A DNA stretch of 64,000 nucleotides from the NCBI RefSeq assembly GCF_037977235.1, contig NZ_CP150276.1:4278001-4342000 (forward strand), read 5' to 3'. The DNA comes from Paenibacillus sp. FSL K6-0276 (GTDB lineage: Bacteria; Bacillota; Bacilli; Paenibacillales; Paenibacillaceae). This document shows, in pieces, positions 45,693 to 53,574 of the stretch. The position numbers were made by a program, and so were the translations under genes. How positions within the stretch are numbered: the first letter of the stretch is position 1; every line of letters starts with the position of its first letter. The notes under the pieces are model-generated. The model was not told the DNA's origin and did not search any database. It saw nothing but the letters and a program-made list of their open reading frames with translations.

Positions 45693-47552
45693 TTAATGCT
45701 CAGCTTTATCAAGCGCCTCTCTCCGGCCGCCCTGCACCAACTCACTGTACAGGCCTCCTTGCTTCAACAACGCCTCATGAGAGCCCTGCTGCAATAATCT
45801 GCCCCCTTGAAGAACAAGAATTCGGTCAGCTGCGCGGATAGTACCTAATCTATGGGCAATAACGAAGCTGGTCCGTCCCTTCATCAGCGCCTGAAGTCCC
45901 TCCTGGATCTTGATTTCAGTAACTGTATCTATACTGCTAGTTGCTTCATCAAGGACAAGTATGGATGGGTTGGCAAGAATAGCCCTCGCAATAGAGAGCA
46001 GTTGCTTCTGTCCTTGGCTTATGCCGCTTCCATCTACTGAGAGCATCCGATCATATCCCTCAGGCATTCGGATAATAAAAGAATGAGCGTTAGCCAGTTT
46101 GGCCGCCGCTTCGACCTCTTCATCGGAAGCATCCAGTCTCCCGTAACGAATATTATCGCGGATGCTGCCTTTAAACAAAAAGGAATCCTGCAATACAAAC
46201 GCCATATGGCTCCTCAGGCTTTCACGCCGAATCGAAGTGACATCTAAGCCATCCAGCGTAATCCTTCCCTGATTAGAATCATAGAAACGGGATAACAGCC
46301 CTATTAGTGTTGTTTTGCCGGCACCGGTAGGTCCTACCAAGGCGATCATCTCGCCAGGCTTCGCTTCAAAGCTAATATTGTGCAGCGTGTTAGAACCTCC
46401 ATCGTATGAAAAAGATACTTTTTCGAACTTCACTGCACCCTCAACTTTATCCAGCGAAGTGGCTGCACCTTCATCTTTCGCCTCAGTCTCTCCGTCCAGC
46501 ACTTCAAATACTCTTTCCGCTCCCGCAACCGCCGACAGCAGCGTATTCCACTGATTCGCTAAATCATTAAGCGGACGAGTAAATTGACGCGTGTATTCAA
46601 CAAATACGATAATCACTCCGACCGTAATCGCCCCGCGAATTGCTAGCAAACCACCGACTCCAGCAACAATAGCAAAGCTCAGATTATTAAGTCCATTCAT
46701 CAGCTTAGGAATGAACCCAGAAATGGACTGTGCCCAATATCCAGAGAGCATGATTCGCTCGTTGCGCTCATGAAAACCAGTGATGACCCGCTCCTCTTGT
46801 GAAAAAGCCTTGATTATCCGTTGTCCGGATAACGTCTCTTCAATATAACCGTTTAACTCACCTACATTGCGTTGACGTTCTTTAAAAAGTGGACCCGTAC
46901 GTCGTGTAATCCAGCGCATACCAAATAACATCAAGGGCACGACCAGGAACGTGAGCAGTGTCAGAAGAGGACTGAGCCACAGCATTACACCAACCGTTCC
47001 AAGCAACGTCAAAACACTGGAAAAGATCTGAATAGCCGAGCTATTCAGCGTAGAGCTAACGTTCTCAATATCATTGGTAAGACGACTCATTATTTCGCCC
47101 TGCTGTCTCCGGTTAAAAAACGAGATAGGCAAACGATGCAGATGGGAGAATAGCTCCGTACGCATCCGAAATACAGTTTCCTGAGCAATTTCGATCATCC
47201 ATATATTTTGCAGCCAAGAAGTCAGAGAATAAAAAATGTACACACAGGCGAGGCTGGTCAGAAAAATAACCCATGAGCGGCCACCGGTACTTTCCAGATA
47301 ATCATCCACCGCTCTACCAATCATATAGGGTCCGAGCAACGCTAATGCTGAGCTAAAGACAACCATTAACAGGACGAGAAAGAGCTTAGCTTTACGCTCG
47401 GCAAGATAGCTCCATATCCGCAACAGTGTGCCAGCCCAGTCCTTCGCCTTTGCTTTTGGCTTCCCTCCAGCAGCTGAACCAAGGCTTCTTCCTGCCCCAA
47501 GCTCAATTACGGGTTTAGGGTGACGAAAGGGTTCAAGTAATGCTTTGAACAT
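45693..47552 (-). CDS. Heterodimeric ABC exporter, subunit 2 (YfiC/BmrD-like)
   Basis: 619 residues. The N-terminal extension is cytoplasmic (1-50), six helices follow (about 55-345), then the ATPase domain. Walker A GPTGAGKTT and Walker B ILVLDEATSSID with catalytic Glu are intact, but the signature is the unusual ISQGQKQ. The gene start overlaps the partner's end by 20 bp, with GAGGAGG inside the partner. This unequal pairing of motifs is typical of heterodimeric multidrug exporters. Confidence 0.88.
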   Translation of the reverse strand: MFKALLEPFRHPKPVIELGAGRSLGSAAGGKPKAKAKDWAGTLLRIWSYLAERKAKLFLVLLMVVFSSALALLGPYMIGRAVDDYLESTGGRSWVIFLTSLACVYIFYSLTSWLQNIWMIEIAQETVFRMRTELFSHLHRLPISFFNRRQQGEIMSRLTNDIENVSSTLNSSAIQIFSSVLTLLGTVGVMLWLSPLLTLLTFLVVPLMLFGMRWITRRTGPLFKERQRNVGELNGYIEETLSGQRIIKAFSQEERVITGFHERNERIMLSGYWAQSISGFIPKLMNGLNNLSFAIVAGVGGLLAIRGAITVGVIIVFVEYTRQFTRPLNDLANQWNTLLSAVAGAERVFEVLDGETEAKDEGAATSLDKVEGAVKFEKVSFSYDGGSNTLHNISFEAKPGEMIALVGPTGAGKTTLIGLLSRFYDSNQGRITLDGLDVTSIRRESLRSHMAFVLQDSFLFKGSIRDNIRYGRLDASDEEVEAAAKLANAHSFIIRMPEGYDRMLSVDGSGISQGQKQLLSIARAILANPSILVLDEATSSIDTVTEIKIQEGLQALMKGRTSFVIAHRLGTIRAADRILVLQGGRLLQQGSHEALLKQGGLYSELVQGGRREALDKAEH

Positions 47553-49272
47553 GCTGCTTCGCCTCCTCTACCTGTGATTCATAAATTCTTCGATACAGCT
47601 CAGAGCTTGCCATTAGTTCCTTATGCGAGCCTTTACCGATTAAGCGCCCTTCGTCCAGCAGCAGAATCAGATCGGCAGATGCCGTTGAGCTGATTTTTTG
47701 GGTAATCAGGAAGGTTGTGCAGGATATGTCTTTCAGTGCCTCCAGCAGACGCCCTTCCGTAACCGCATCAAGCGCACTGGTGCTGTCATCAAGGATCAAA
47801 ATTGCTGGTTTTCTCACAAGCGCCCGAGCAATCGTTAATCGCTGCTTTTGCCCACCAGACAGATTAACCCCTCGCTGACCCAGCATCGTGTCATAACTTT
47901 TGGGCAAATCCATCACTGTTGCGTGAATTTGTGCGGCAGCTGCCGCTTGCTCGATTTGCGCCAGCGTGGCGTGTTCATTGCCCCATGCGATATTATCGCG
48001 AATAGATCCGCTGAAAAGCTGCAATTCCTGAGGTACATAACCAATCGCTCGTCGCAGTCTGGAAATATCGATATCGGTACTCTTTTCACCGTCAATAAAA
48101 ATACTGCCATCTGTCTCTTCATATAAACGTGGGATTAGACCGACAAGAGAAGACTTCCCTGATCCGGTTGCTCCCATAATCGCTACTCGCTCACCAGCAG
48201 AAACTTCAAAAGTAATGTCCTCTAGGACAGAGATATCACTGTTAGGGTATTTGAAGCAAACGCCTTCAAATTTAACATTGCCCTGAATTGGCTCACCTTG
48301 TAAAGTCCCCCCTTCACGAATCCCAGCTCCCGCTTCCATCACTTCTGTAATACGCTGAGATGAGGCACGTGCACGGGAAAATGTTACAACAAGGCCAGAT
48401 ATAGCAGACAACGCTCCAATGGTTCGTAAAGAGTAATTAATAACTGCTACGGTTTCTCCTAAAGTGGCATCCCCGTTGGCAATCTCAATCCGTCCAAACC
48501 ATAGGATCGACATGATCGCTGCATTCACAATAAGTATAACAAATGGCATCGTCGTCTCCGTCAAACGTAGCGCAGATACCGTAGATCTCATCAAATCCCC
48601 GCTAAATACCGTGAAGCGCCCAATTTCATGCACCATGCGCACGAACACTCGGATTAGGCGAATACCCGTAAGATTCTCCTGAATTACACCATTCACACCG
48701 TCTAGCCGATTTTGTACTTTGCGAAATAACAAAGAAGCTTTTCTCATGATGAAGTATAGGAAGAGCATCAACAAAGGTAGAGCTACAGTCAGAAATAATC
48801 CCAGCTTCACATGGACGACCAGTGCCATAATCACACTGCCCATCACAACCAGTGGCACCCGTGTCATAAAGCGAAGGCTCATAAATATAGTGTCCTGCAG
48901 CTGAGATACATCGCCGGTCAGACGCGTGATTAGCGACGAGGTAGCAAACCGATTGAATACCTCATATGTAAAGGATTGTACCTTTTCATATAGCTTATCT
49001 CTTAGATCGAAAGCAAAGCTCTGACTTGCATGGGCAGCAAAAAAAGAACTAAGTACCCCGGCTATGAACGCGACTACCGCACTGCCGATCAATACACCGC
49101 CCCAGAGCCATACTACAGAGGAATTTTGTTCTTTAATGCCTTGGTCAATAATTTTGGAAATGAGTAAAGGCTGTGACAATTCCACCGCTAGTTCAATGAA
49201 CATCATCACTAGGGCAGCAATTGCAGCGACCTTATATTTTTTGAGAAAAGAGAAAATCAAACTCATTTGCAT
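47533..49272 (-). CDS. Heterodimeric ABC exporter, subunit 1 (YfiB/BmrC-like)
   Basis: 579 residues with six membrane helices and an ATPase domain. Walker A GATGSGKSS and signature LSGGQKQR are canonical, but Walker B ends ILILDDSTSALD, with Asp instead of the catalytic Glu. H-loop histidine is replaced (LITQKIS). The partner has the opposite defect, so one of the two ATP sites of the dimer is degenerate, as known for BmrCD. Substrate unknown; drug or lipid export is likely. It lies 12 bp after a small coiled-coil gene. Confidence 0.88.
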   Translation of the reverse strand: MQMSLIFSFLKKYKVAAIAALVMMFIELAVELSQPLLISKIIDQGIKEQNSSVVWLWGGVLIGSAVVAFIAGVLSSFFAAHASQSFAFDLRDKLYEKVQSFTYEVFNRFATSSLITRLTGDVSQLQDTIFMSLRFMTRVPLVVMGSVIMALVVHVKLGLFLTVALPLLMLFLYFIMRKASLLFRKVQNRLDGVNGVIQENLTGIRLIRVFVRMVHEIGRFTVFSGDLMRSTVSALRLTETTMPFVILIVNAAIMSILWFGRIEIANGDATLGETVAVINYSLRTIGALSAISGLVVTFSRARASSQRITEVMEAGAGIREGGTLQGEPIQGNVKFEGVCFKYPNSDISVLEDITFEVSAGERVAIMGATGSGKSSLVGLIPRLYEETDGSIFIDGEKSTDIDISRLRRAIGYVPQELQLFSGSIRDNIAWGNEHATLAQIEQAAAAAQIHATVMDLPKSYDTMLGQRGVNLSGGQKQRLTIARALVRKPAILILDDSTSALDAVTEGRLLEALKDISCTTFLITQKISSTASADLILLLDEGRLIGKGSHKELMASSELYRRIYESQVEEAKQHVQSIT

Positions 49273-49283
49273 ACCCTCTTTTT

Positions 49284-49493
49284 CTATTCGTACAGTGCAT
49301 CCCTTAAACGAGTCGACATCGTGGAGGCCTGCCCAGTTTTCATAATCGCCCGCCGCATCGCTTTATTGCTTCGATTCATTTCCACCAAATCTGCCATCAT
49401 TTCTTCCAGCAAAGTCTCAGCCTCGCTAGATAGATTTCCATTCTGCTGAATCAGGGCTAACCGTTCCTTGTATTCGTCTATTTTTTCAGTCAC
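49284..49493 (-). CDS. Small predicted coiled-coil protein, unknown
   Basis: GTG 49493 is eight bases behind AAGGAAG, better supported than the ATG at 49541. The 69-residue product is highly charged with heptad-like leucines (YKERLALIQQNGNLSSEAET, LLEEMMADLVEMNRSNKAMR) and no membrane segment. I do not recognise a family. Twelve bases separate it from the exporter subunit 1, so it is probably the first gene of that operon. Confidence 0.65.
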   Translation of the reverse strand: MTEKIDEYKERLALIQQNGNLSSEAETLLEEMMADLVEMNRSNKAMRRAIMKTGQASTMSTRLRDALYE

Positions 49494-49646
49494 ACTAATT
49501 ACTTCCTTTCCAATCTCTTGATTCTTTTTATCATACCACATCCAATTCTATCGCAATGTTTTCACTGGATACAGATGTCTCGAATATGATACTCTAATAA
49601 GGTCGCGTTTTTACGATCAAATTATTGGCTAACTACGAAAGGATAG

Positions 49647-50222
49647 ATGGAAGTGGCACAATTGTTTTTCAAATACGGAGCAATGAACAGTGGTAAATCA
49701 ATTGAAATACTCAAGGTTGCACATAATTATGAAGAGCAAGGGAAATCTGTCCTCATTTTCACTCCATCCATAGACGATCGGGACGAAGTTGGTTTTATAT
49801 CCTCCCGCATCGGGCTGCGAAAACAAGCAATACCCGTTGACGAAAATACCAATATTTATAACATCATCAGCAGCAACCAACCCAAACCACACTGTGTACT
49901 TATTGATGAATGTCAATTTCTAAGTAAGGACTGTATTCTCCAGCTCGTACGGATCGTTGATGAACTAGGCATTCCAGTTATGGCGTTTGGACTTAAAAAT
50001 GATTTTCAGAACCAGCTATTTGAAGGCAGCAAATATATGCTGATTTACGCTGATAAAATTGAGGAAATGAAGACGATCTGCTGGTTCTGCGAGCGCAAAG
50101 CTACGATGGCTCTAAGAGTAGAAAATGGTAAGCCTGTATACAGCGGCAAGCAAATCCAAATCGGCGGCAACGAAGCCTACTATCCAGTTTGCCGTAAATG
50201 TCACAAGAATCCTCCACTGTAA
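49647..50222 (+). CDS. tdk: Thymidine kinase
   Basis: 191 residues of type II thymidine kinase. The P-loop is YGAMNSGKS near residue 11, the Walker B-like VLIDECQFL near 88, and four zinc cysteines occur as CWFC near 147 and CRKC near 185. YYPVCRKC and GGNEAYYPV form the substrate lasso region. It phosphorylates thymidine and thus belongs with the nucleoside salvage genes at 29-32 kb. The start could be ATG 49647 or GTG 49653; AAAGGA lies just upstream. Confidence 0.93.
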   Translation: MEVAQLFFKYGAMNSGKSIEILKVAHNYEEQGKSVLIFTPSIDDRDEVGFISSRIGLRKQAIPVDENTNIYNIISSNQPKPHCVLIDECQFLSKDCILQLVRIVDELGIPVMAFGLKNDFQNQLFEGSKYMLIYADKIEEMKTICWFCERKATMALRVENGKPVYSGKQIQIGGNEAYYPVCRKCHKNPPL

Positions 50223-50229
50223 CCGTGTA

Positions 50230-50277
50230 TAAAAAAGCATTCCGAAGCCGCGTGGGCCTCTGAAATGCTTTTTTTTT
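50230..50277. terminator. Bidirectional terminator
   Basis: AAAAAAGCATTCCGAAGCC pairs with GGCCTCTGAAATGCTTTTTT (imperfect stem) before eight T. It lies between the convergent tdk and DinB genes. Confidence 0.7.
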
Positions 50278-50300
50278 AAAAATAAAGAAATGTTCCTTGC

Positions 50301-50819
50301 TTAAACAAGGTATCTTTCTTTAAGAATATTCAAATGATGAAGATCATGCCCAATCATTACGCAGGCCACTGCTCTCGCGGAGATGGTTCCATCGTTAACA
50401 GTTCCCCTACGAGTCCATGCTTCTTGCGGCAGGGTGTCTAAAAGGGCTTGCGTCGACTCTCGAACAAGCTTGTAATGAGCCAGCAGTTTTTCTAAAGTGT
50501 GCACATCGAAATTTGCGGTAAGTACATAGTCCTTTTCCTCAAAGCCCGCCAGCGGAGTCGTATCTCCTCTTGCAACGCGCAACAAACGATAAGACATAAT
50601 TCTTCCAGTATCCGCTAGATGGCCGACCATTTGCTTAATACTCCATTTGTCAGGAGCGTACCGATGCTCTCCTTGTTCTTCCGTAAGGTTCGAAATAAAA
50701 GTACAAATCTCCGCCGTCTGCTCTCTAAAAATAGTCCTAATATCCCCTTCTGTCGGTACTAAAGAGATATACTTTGACAGCTCATTCAAATACTCATTAC
50801 TCTCTGGACGTTGATCCAT
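50301..50819 (-). CDS. DinB family protein (putative metal-dependent thiol transferase fold)
   Basis: ATG 50819 behind GAGGTG gives 172 residues. The four-helix DinB fold has the three metal histidines: KQMVGHLADTGR (about residue 60) and MIGHDLHHLNIL at the end (two His). Relatives include bacillithiol S-transferases and uncharacterised DinB proteins; nothing in the sequence decides between them. Single gene. Confidence 0.85.
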   Translation of the reverse strand: MDQRPESNEYLNELSKYISLVPTEGDIRTIFREQTAEICTFISNLTEEQGEHRYAPDKWSIKQMVGHLADTGRIMSYRLLRVARGDTTPLAGFEEKDYVLTANFDVHTLEKLLAHYKLVRESTQALLDTLPQEAWTRRGTVNDGTISARAVACVMIGHDLHHLNILKERYLV

Positions 50820-50879
50820 ACAGAAACACCTCACATATTGAATTATTTTTGAAAAATATGGAGAAAAGTCACGTGCTGG

Positions 50880-50895
50880 TAGTTGTATTTTAGTT
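50880..50895 (+). promoter_or_regulatory. Possible LytTR direct-repeat site before the agr-like cassette
   Basis: TAGTT occurs at 50880 and 50891, one helical turn apart, about 60 bp before the first gene. LytTR proteins bind direct repeats with an AGTT-like core. Known AgrA sites usually have a longer period, so this is tentative. Confidence 0.3.
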
Positions 50896-50954
50896 AATAA
50901 TGTATGATACTTGCAATATTAAGATTTGTTAAACTAGTCATCGGGAGTGTCGGC

Positions 50955-51620
50955 ATGCTAGATTTTATTTTCTTCATGGTTTTTTCAGGACTAGAAACCT
51001 ATGCCATTTTCTTTTTAGCTTTTAAAATCTTCAAAATTGATCTTTATCATAAGGAGATGGTGTTCGGAAGTTTTGTAATGGGTTTTTTCTCCTATTCTCT
51101 TCGGACTAACTACAACCTATTTCAATTGGATATTTTCTCACAATATGCGCTAATGTTACTCTTTATGTGGCTATTATTCCGAATCCATCCCTTCTATGCC
51201 TCCATACTGACCGGGATGGCTTATCAAGCTTATTCCGTGATTCAAACCACTCTTTATTATTTCCTAAACTTTATAATCAAACTGCCTTTAGACTCTTCCA
51301 ATTCTGTTTCTCTTAATATATTTGCACTTCAAGTTTTATCAGCTCTAGCAGCCATAGGTATTGGTGTATATGTGAGTCGAAAACGCAAAGGATTTGATTT
51401 TGTACCCGATAAACCCGATATAAAAATAAAGCCAAGCTCAAGCGAGAAAATACTATTTGCTATGAATCTTCCTGCTCTATTTATTATAACTTCAGTTTCA
51501 TTCTTTTTTCGGTCAGACTATTTTCTCCTAATCCCTATTTGTTATGGGGTAATATTATGGGGGTATTTGTACTTATCCTGTAAGAAGGACAGAAATGACT
51601 ATGAATCATTTAGCATTTAG
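50955..51620 (+). CDS. Polytopic membrane protein resembling an AgrC sensor without kinase
   Basis: I choose ATG 50955, seven bases behind GGGAG; an in-frame ATG at 50904 has no ribosome site. The 221 residues hold about six or seven membrane helices (LDFIFFMVFSGLETYAIFFL at the N-terminus, then three in the middle, and a C-terminal YFLLIPICYGVILWGYLYLS) and a lysine-rich loop near residue 150 (SRKRKGFDF). The size and layout recall the sensor half of AgrC, but no histidine-kinase or ATPase motif exists, and agrB begins before this gene ends. Its position first in the agr-like cassette suggests it perceives the peptide or assists export. Family not recognised; confidence in function is low. 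Confidence 0.7.
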   Translation: MLDFIFFMVFSGLETYAIFFLAFKIFKIDLYHKEMVFGSFVMGFFSYSLRTNYNLFQLDIFSQYALMLLFMWLLFRIHPFYASILTGMAYQAYSVIQTTLYYFLNFIIKLPLDSSNSVSLNIFALQVLSALAAIGIGVYVSRKRKGFDFVPDKPDIKIKPSSSEKILFAMNLPALFIITSVSFFFRSDYFLLIPICYGVILWGYLYLSCKKDRNDYESFSI

Positions 51621-52128
51621 AATCGTTTCGGCCATAAAAAAAACAAACCCTGAGCAAACTCATTCCATAGAAGTGATGCAGTATGCGCTAAGCATTATTT
51701 TGAATACTTTATTCATTATTACAGTTTCTCTTCTTATAGGGGGCTTTACAGGGCAATTCATGGGAACATTGATCGCACTATTAAGTTTTGGATTGCTACG
51801 GATGTGTTCTGGCGGAGCCCACTTGAAGACCGCAAGAGCTTGTAATATCACATCCATTTTTATATGTTCGTTAATCCCTCATCTTACATTCCTTACACAT
51901 AGTTATTTGATCTGGATTAATCTATTCACTCTAATTTCAATGGTTTTATTTGCTCCGAATCCAGATCGAAACGCACAACTCTCCAAAGACCGGTACCTGG
52001 GATTGAAACTGTTATCCATCATGTTAGTACTCTCGAATTTTTGGATTAACTCGTCTGTCATCGGACTGGCTTTTTTCATTCAGTCCTTAACAGTAATCAT
52101 TCCGTTACAAGGGAGGTTCAGTAGATGA
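51595..52128 (+). CDS. AgrB-like peptide-processing membrane endopeptidase
   Basis: 177 residues with four to five membrane helices. The AgrB catalytic pair is present: His76 and Cys83 in the RMCSGGAHLKTARACN region, with the usual seven-residue spacing. AgrB cuts the C-terminus of AgrD and helps cyclise and export it. ATG 51595 follows AAGGAC by six bases and overlaps the previous gene by 26 bp; the stop overlaps the next start (ATGA). The three genes are thus tightly coupled. Confidence 0.9.
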   Translation: MTMNHLAFRIVSAIKKTNPEQTHSIEVMQYALSIILNTLFIITVSLLIGGFTGQFMGTLIALLSFGLLRMCSGGAHLKTARACNITSIFICSLIPHLTFLTHSYLIWINLFTLISMVLFAPNPDRNAQLSKDRYLGLKLLSIMLVLSNFWINSSVIGLAFFIQSLTVIIPLQGRFSR

Positions 52129-52244
52129 AGAAAACTCTTGCTCGTGTTGCTTCTGGTGCGCTTGGCATATCCGCTCTTGTCTTTGCAACAATAATCAAGC
52201 CTTACATTCACAGCCCAGAAATTCCAAAAGAATTGCGTAAGTAA
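52125..52244 (+). CDS. AgrD-like autoinducer prepeptide lacking cysteine
   Basis: 39 residues from ATG 52125, behind GGGAGG and overlapping the agrB stop. It has an amphipathic N-terminal helix (MKKTLARVASGALGISALVF) and a C-terminal recognition tail EIPKEL that matches the EVPKEL type cut by AgrB. Between them lies ATIIKPYIHSP. Aligning the tail with Staphylococcus AgrD puts Ile24 where the thiolactone cysteine (or lactone serine) should be. Only Thr22 and Ser30 could offer a hydroxyl. The mature signal may be a lactone of unusual ring size, or linear. Confidence 0.85.
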   Translation: MKKTLARVASGALGISALVFATIIKPYIHSPEIPKELRK

Positions 52245-52265
52245 TTAAACAAGGATGGGGAAAAG

Positions 52266-52598
52266 ATGCGTGTCTTACAGAAAGACGGTTCCTCTTGTGA
52301 TATTCTGGAGGAAGAAATATTGTATTTCTCGAATTATAAGAATACAATATTCGTCCATACGAAAGAAGGCGAATTTGTTCTCCCCACCACTCTTTCCGAT
52401 CTTTTCACAGCGTATGAGGGTAAGGGATTTAAACGCCTTGACCGCAGCAATGTCGTCAACATTAACAACATCGAAGGCTATGATTCCGAACGAAAAATCG
52501 TTTGTTTTAATCATGGTGAGCAGTTTACAACTGTATCGGAGTCCAATGAACCTCGCCTAAAAAAATACTTATCTTCTCTTAAGAAAGACTCTGATTAA
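52266..52598 (+). CDS. Stand-alone LytTR DNA-binding protein
   Basis: 110 residues consisting of one LytTR domain (EEEILYFSNYKNTIFVHTKE; FKRLDRSNVVNINNIEGYD; C-terminal KKYLSSLKK). AgrA-type regulators have a receiver domain before this; here it is absent, so there is no phosphorylation site. GGATGGGGAAAAG lies before the ATG. It is 21 bp after the prepeptide gene, last in the cassette before a strong terminator. It probably regulates the cassette or its targets, and must be controlled by binding to another protein or by its own amount. Confidence 0.88.
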   Translation: MRVLQKDGSSCDILEEEILYFSNYKNTIFVHTKEGEFVLPTTLSDLFTAYEGKGFKRLDRSNVVNINNIEGYDSERKIVCFNHGEQFTTVSESNEPRLKKYLSSLKKDSD

Positions 52599-52640
52599 AA
52601 AGATCCCGACATGTTCTCAACATGTCGGGATTATTTTTTA
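52597..52640 (+). terminator. Terminator of the agr-like cassette
   Basis: The perfect stem ATCCCGACATGTT / AACATGTCGGGAT with a three-base loop is followed by TTATTTTTT. Confidence 0.92.
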
Positions 52641-52787
52641 ATACCCTCAAAAAAAGGCATTATGCCATAATTACCCTCAGATGTAAAGAGAAATTCGTAG
52701 GATGAATGACAGGAGACGGATTGTATTCCAAATGATACCATATAGATAAACATGTAATAAAAAACATAATTATGATGGAGGAACCAA

Positions 52788-52961
52788 ATGAATTACTATT
52801 TTCATCCCTCACCACGACCCTCATCTCTTGAATCGATTTCTGATGAAGAATTACTTAACATCTATGCGCTAGCGGTTGAGGCACAAGCTTTACCAGATTT
52901 CATTGAGATTGTTAAAGAAATCTTGGACAGTAGAGATCTCATACATTCTGAAAAAGTATAA
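52788..52961 (+). CDS. sda: Sda-like sporulation histidine-kinase inhibitor
   Basis: ATG 52788 is behind GATGGAGG. The 57 residues contain the Sda helical hairpin: ISDEELLNIYALAVEAQALP then DFIEIVKEILDSRDL, matching the pattern SDELLIESYFKA ... DFIELIENEI of B. subtilis Sda. Sda blocks the sporulation kinases when replication is disturbed. An N-terminal extension of about 15 residues (YYFHPSPRPSS) is longer than usual. I see no clear DnaA box upstream. It lies 147 bp after the agr-like terminator. Confidence 0.82.
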   Translation: MNYYFHPSPRPSSLESISDEELLNIYALAVEAQALPDFIEIVKEILDSRDLIHSEKV

Positions 52962-53070
52962 CATCCCCCTACCCTAATTAATTCACTTAATATGTCGCAA
53001 TTATATATTCTCCCATGGCTTCTACTGCGAGTGTTCTCTAGATTGTCTTAATGTTAACTTCATCAACATA

Positions 53071-53105
53071 AAGAAGGTAGAGCCTCTAAGGGCCCTACCT
53101 TCTTT
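53071..53105. terminator. Bidirectional hairpin terminator
   Basis: AAGAAGGTAG-type arms pair with CTACCTTCTT, around a GC-rich loop. It serves sda and the convergent small gene. Confidence 0.75.
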
Positions 53106-53144
53106 GTATGAAGCAAGTACTACTCCCTGAAATAAAGTAATTTC

Positions 53145-53453
53145 CTACTCCGTAATTTCCGTTTTAAATACATTCTCCAATTTGCCGCCAAGTCTTTTCT
53201 TAAGTGGAACTTTAATATCTCTACCCAGCTCTTTGAAAAATGTTTCTACATCACATTTCACATTTTGTGCAGTCGCGATTACAGCACCATCACCAACAAT
53301 GTTTTGATTCTCTTCAAGAGGAACATCAACTTCGATATCATATTTTTTGGATAATGTCTTGATGTATCGTGCGAAGATCTCCAGCAATTCCTCGTTATTA
53401 AAATTCTCTATAGCGACTTTTCCCTTGCTGGTAAACTTCATGTTAATTTTCAT
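53145..53453 (-). CDS. Hypothetical lysine-rich protein
   Basis: ATG 53453 lies nine bases behind AAGGGG; the longer frame (53558) has no ribosome site. The 102 residues are hydrophilic and alternate charged helices (NNEELLEIFARYIKTLSKKY) with strands; there is no membrane segment or motif I recognise. It follows the XRE regulator gene on the same strand after 121 bp and may be its target or partner. Confidence 0.65.
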   Translation of the reverse strand: MKINMKFTSKGKVAIENFNNEELLEIFARYIKTLSKKYDIEVDVPLEENQNIVGDGAVIATAQNVKCDVETFFKELGRDIKVPLKKRLGGKLENVFKTEITE

Positions 53454-53574
53454 TATTAATATCCCCTTTTCTGTCAAACCATTTTTAGTTGTTAGTTTAT
53501 GGATCAAGATGAATAGATGGCTGCAAGAAAGGGCAACATTATTCATTTTTGAGATCATTTACGAAAGGCATACA

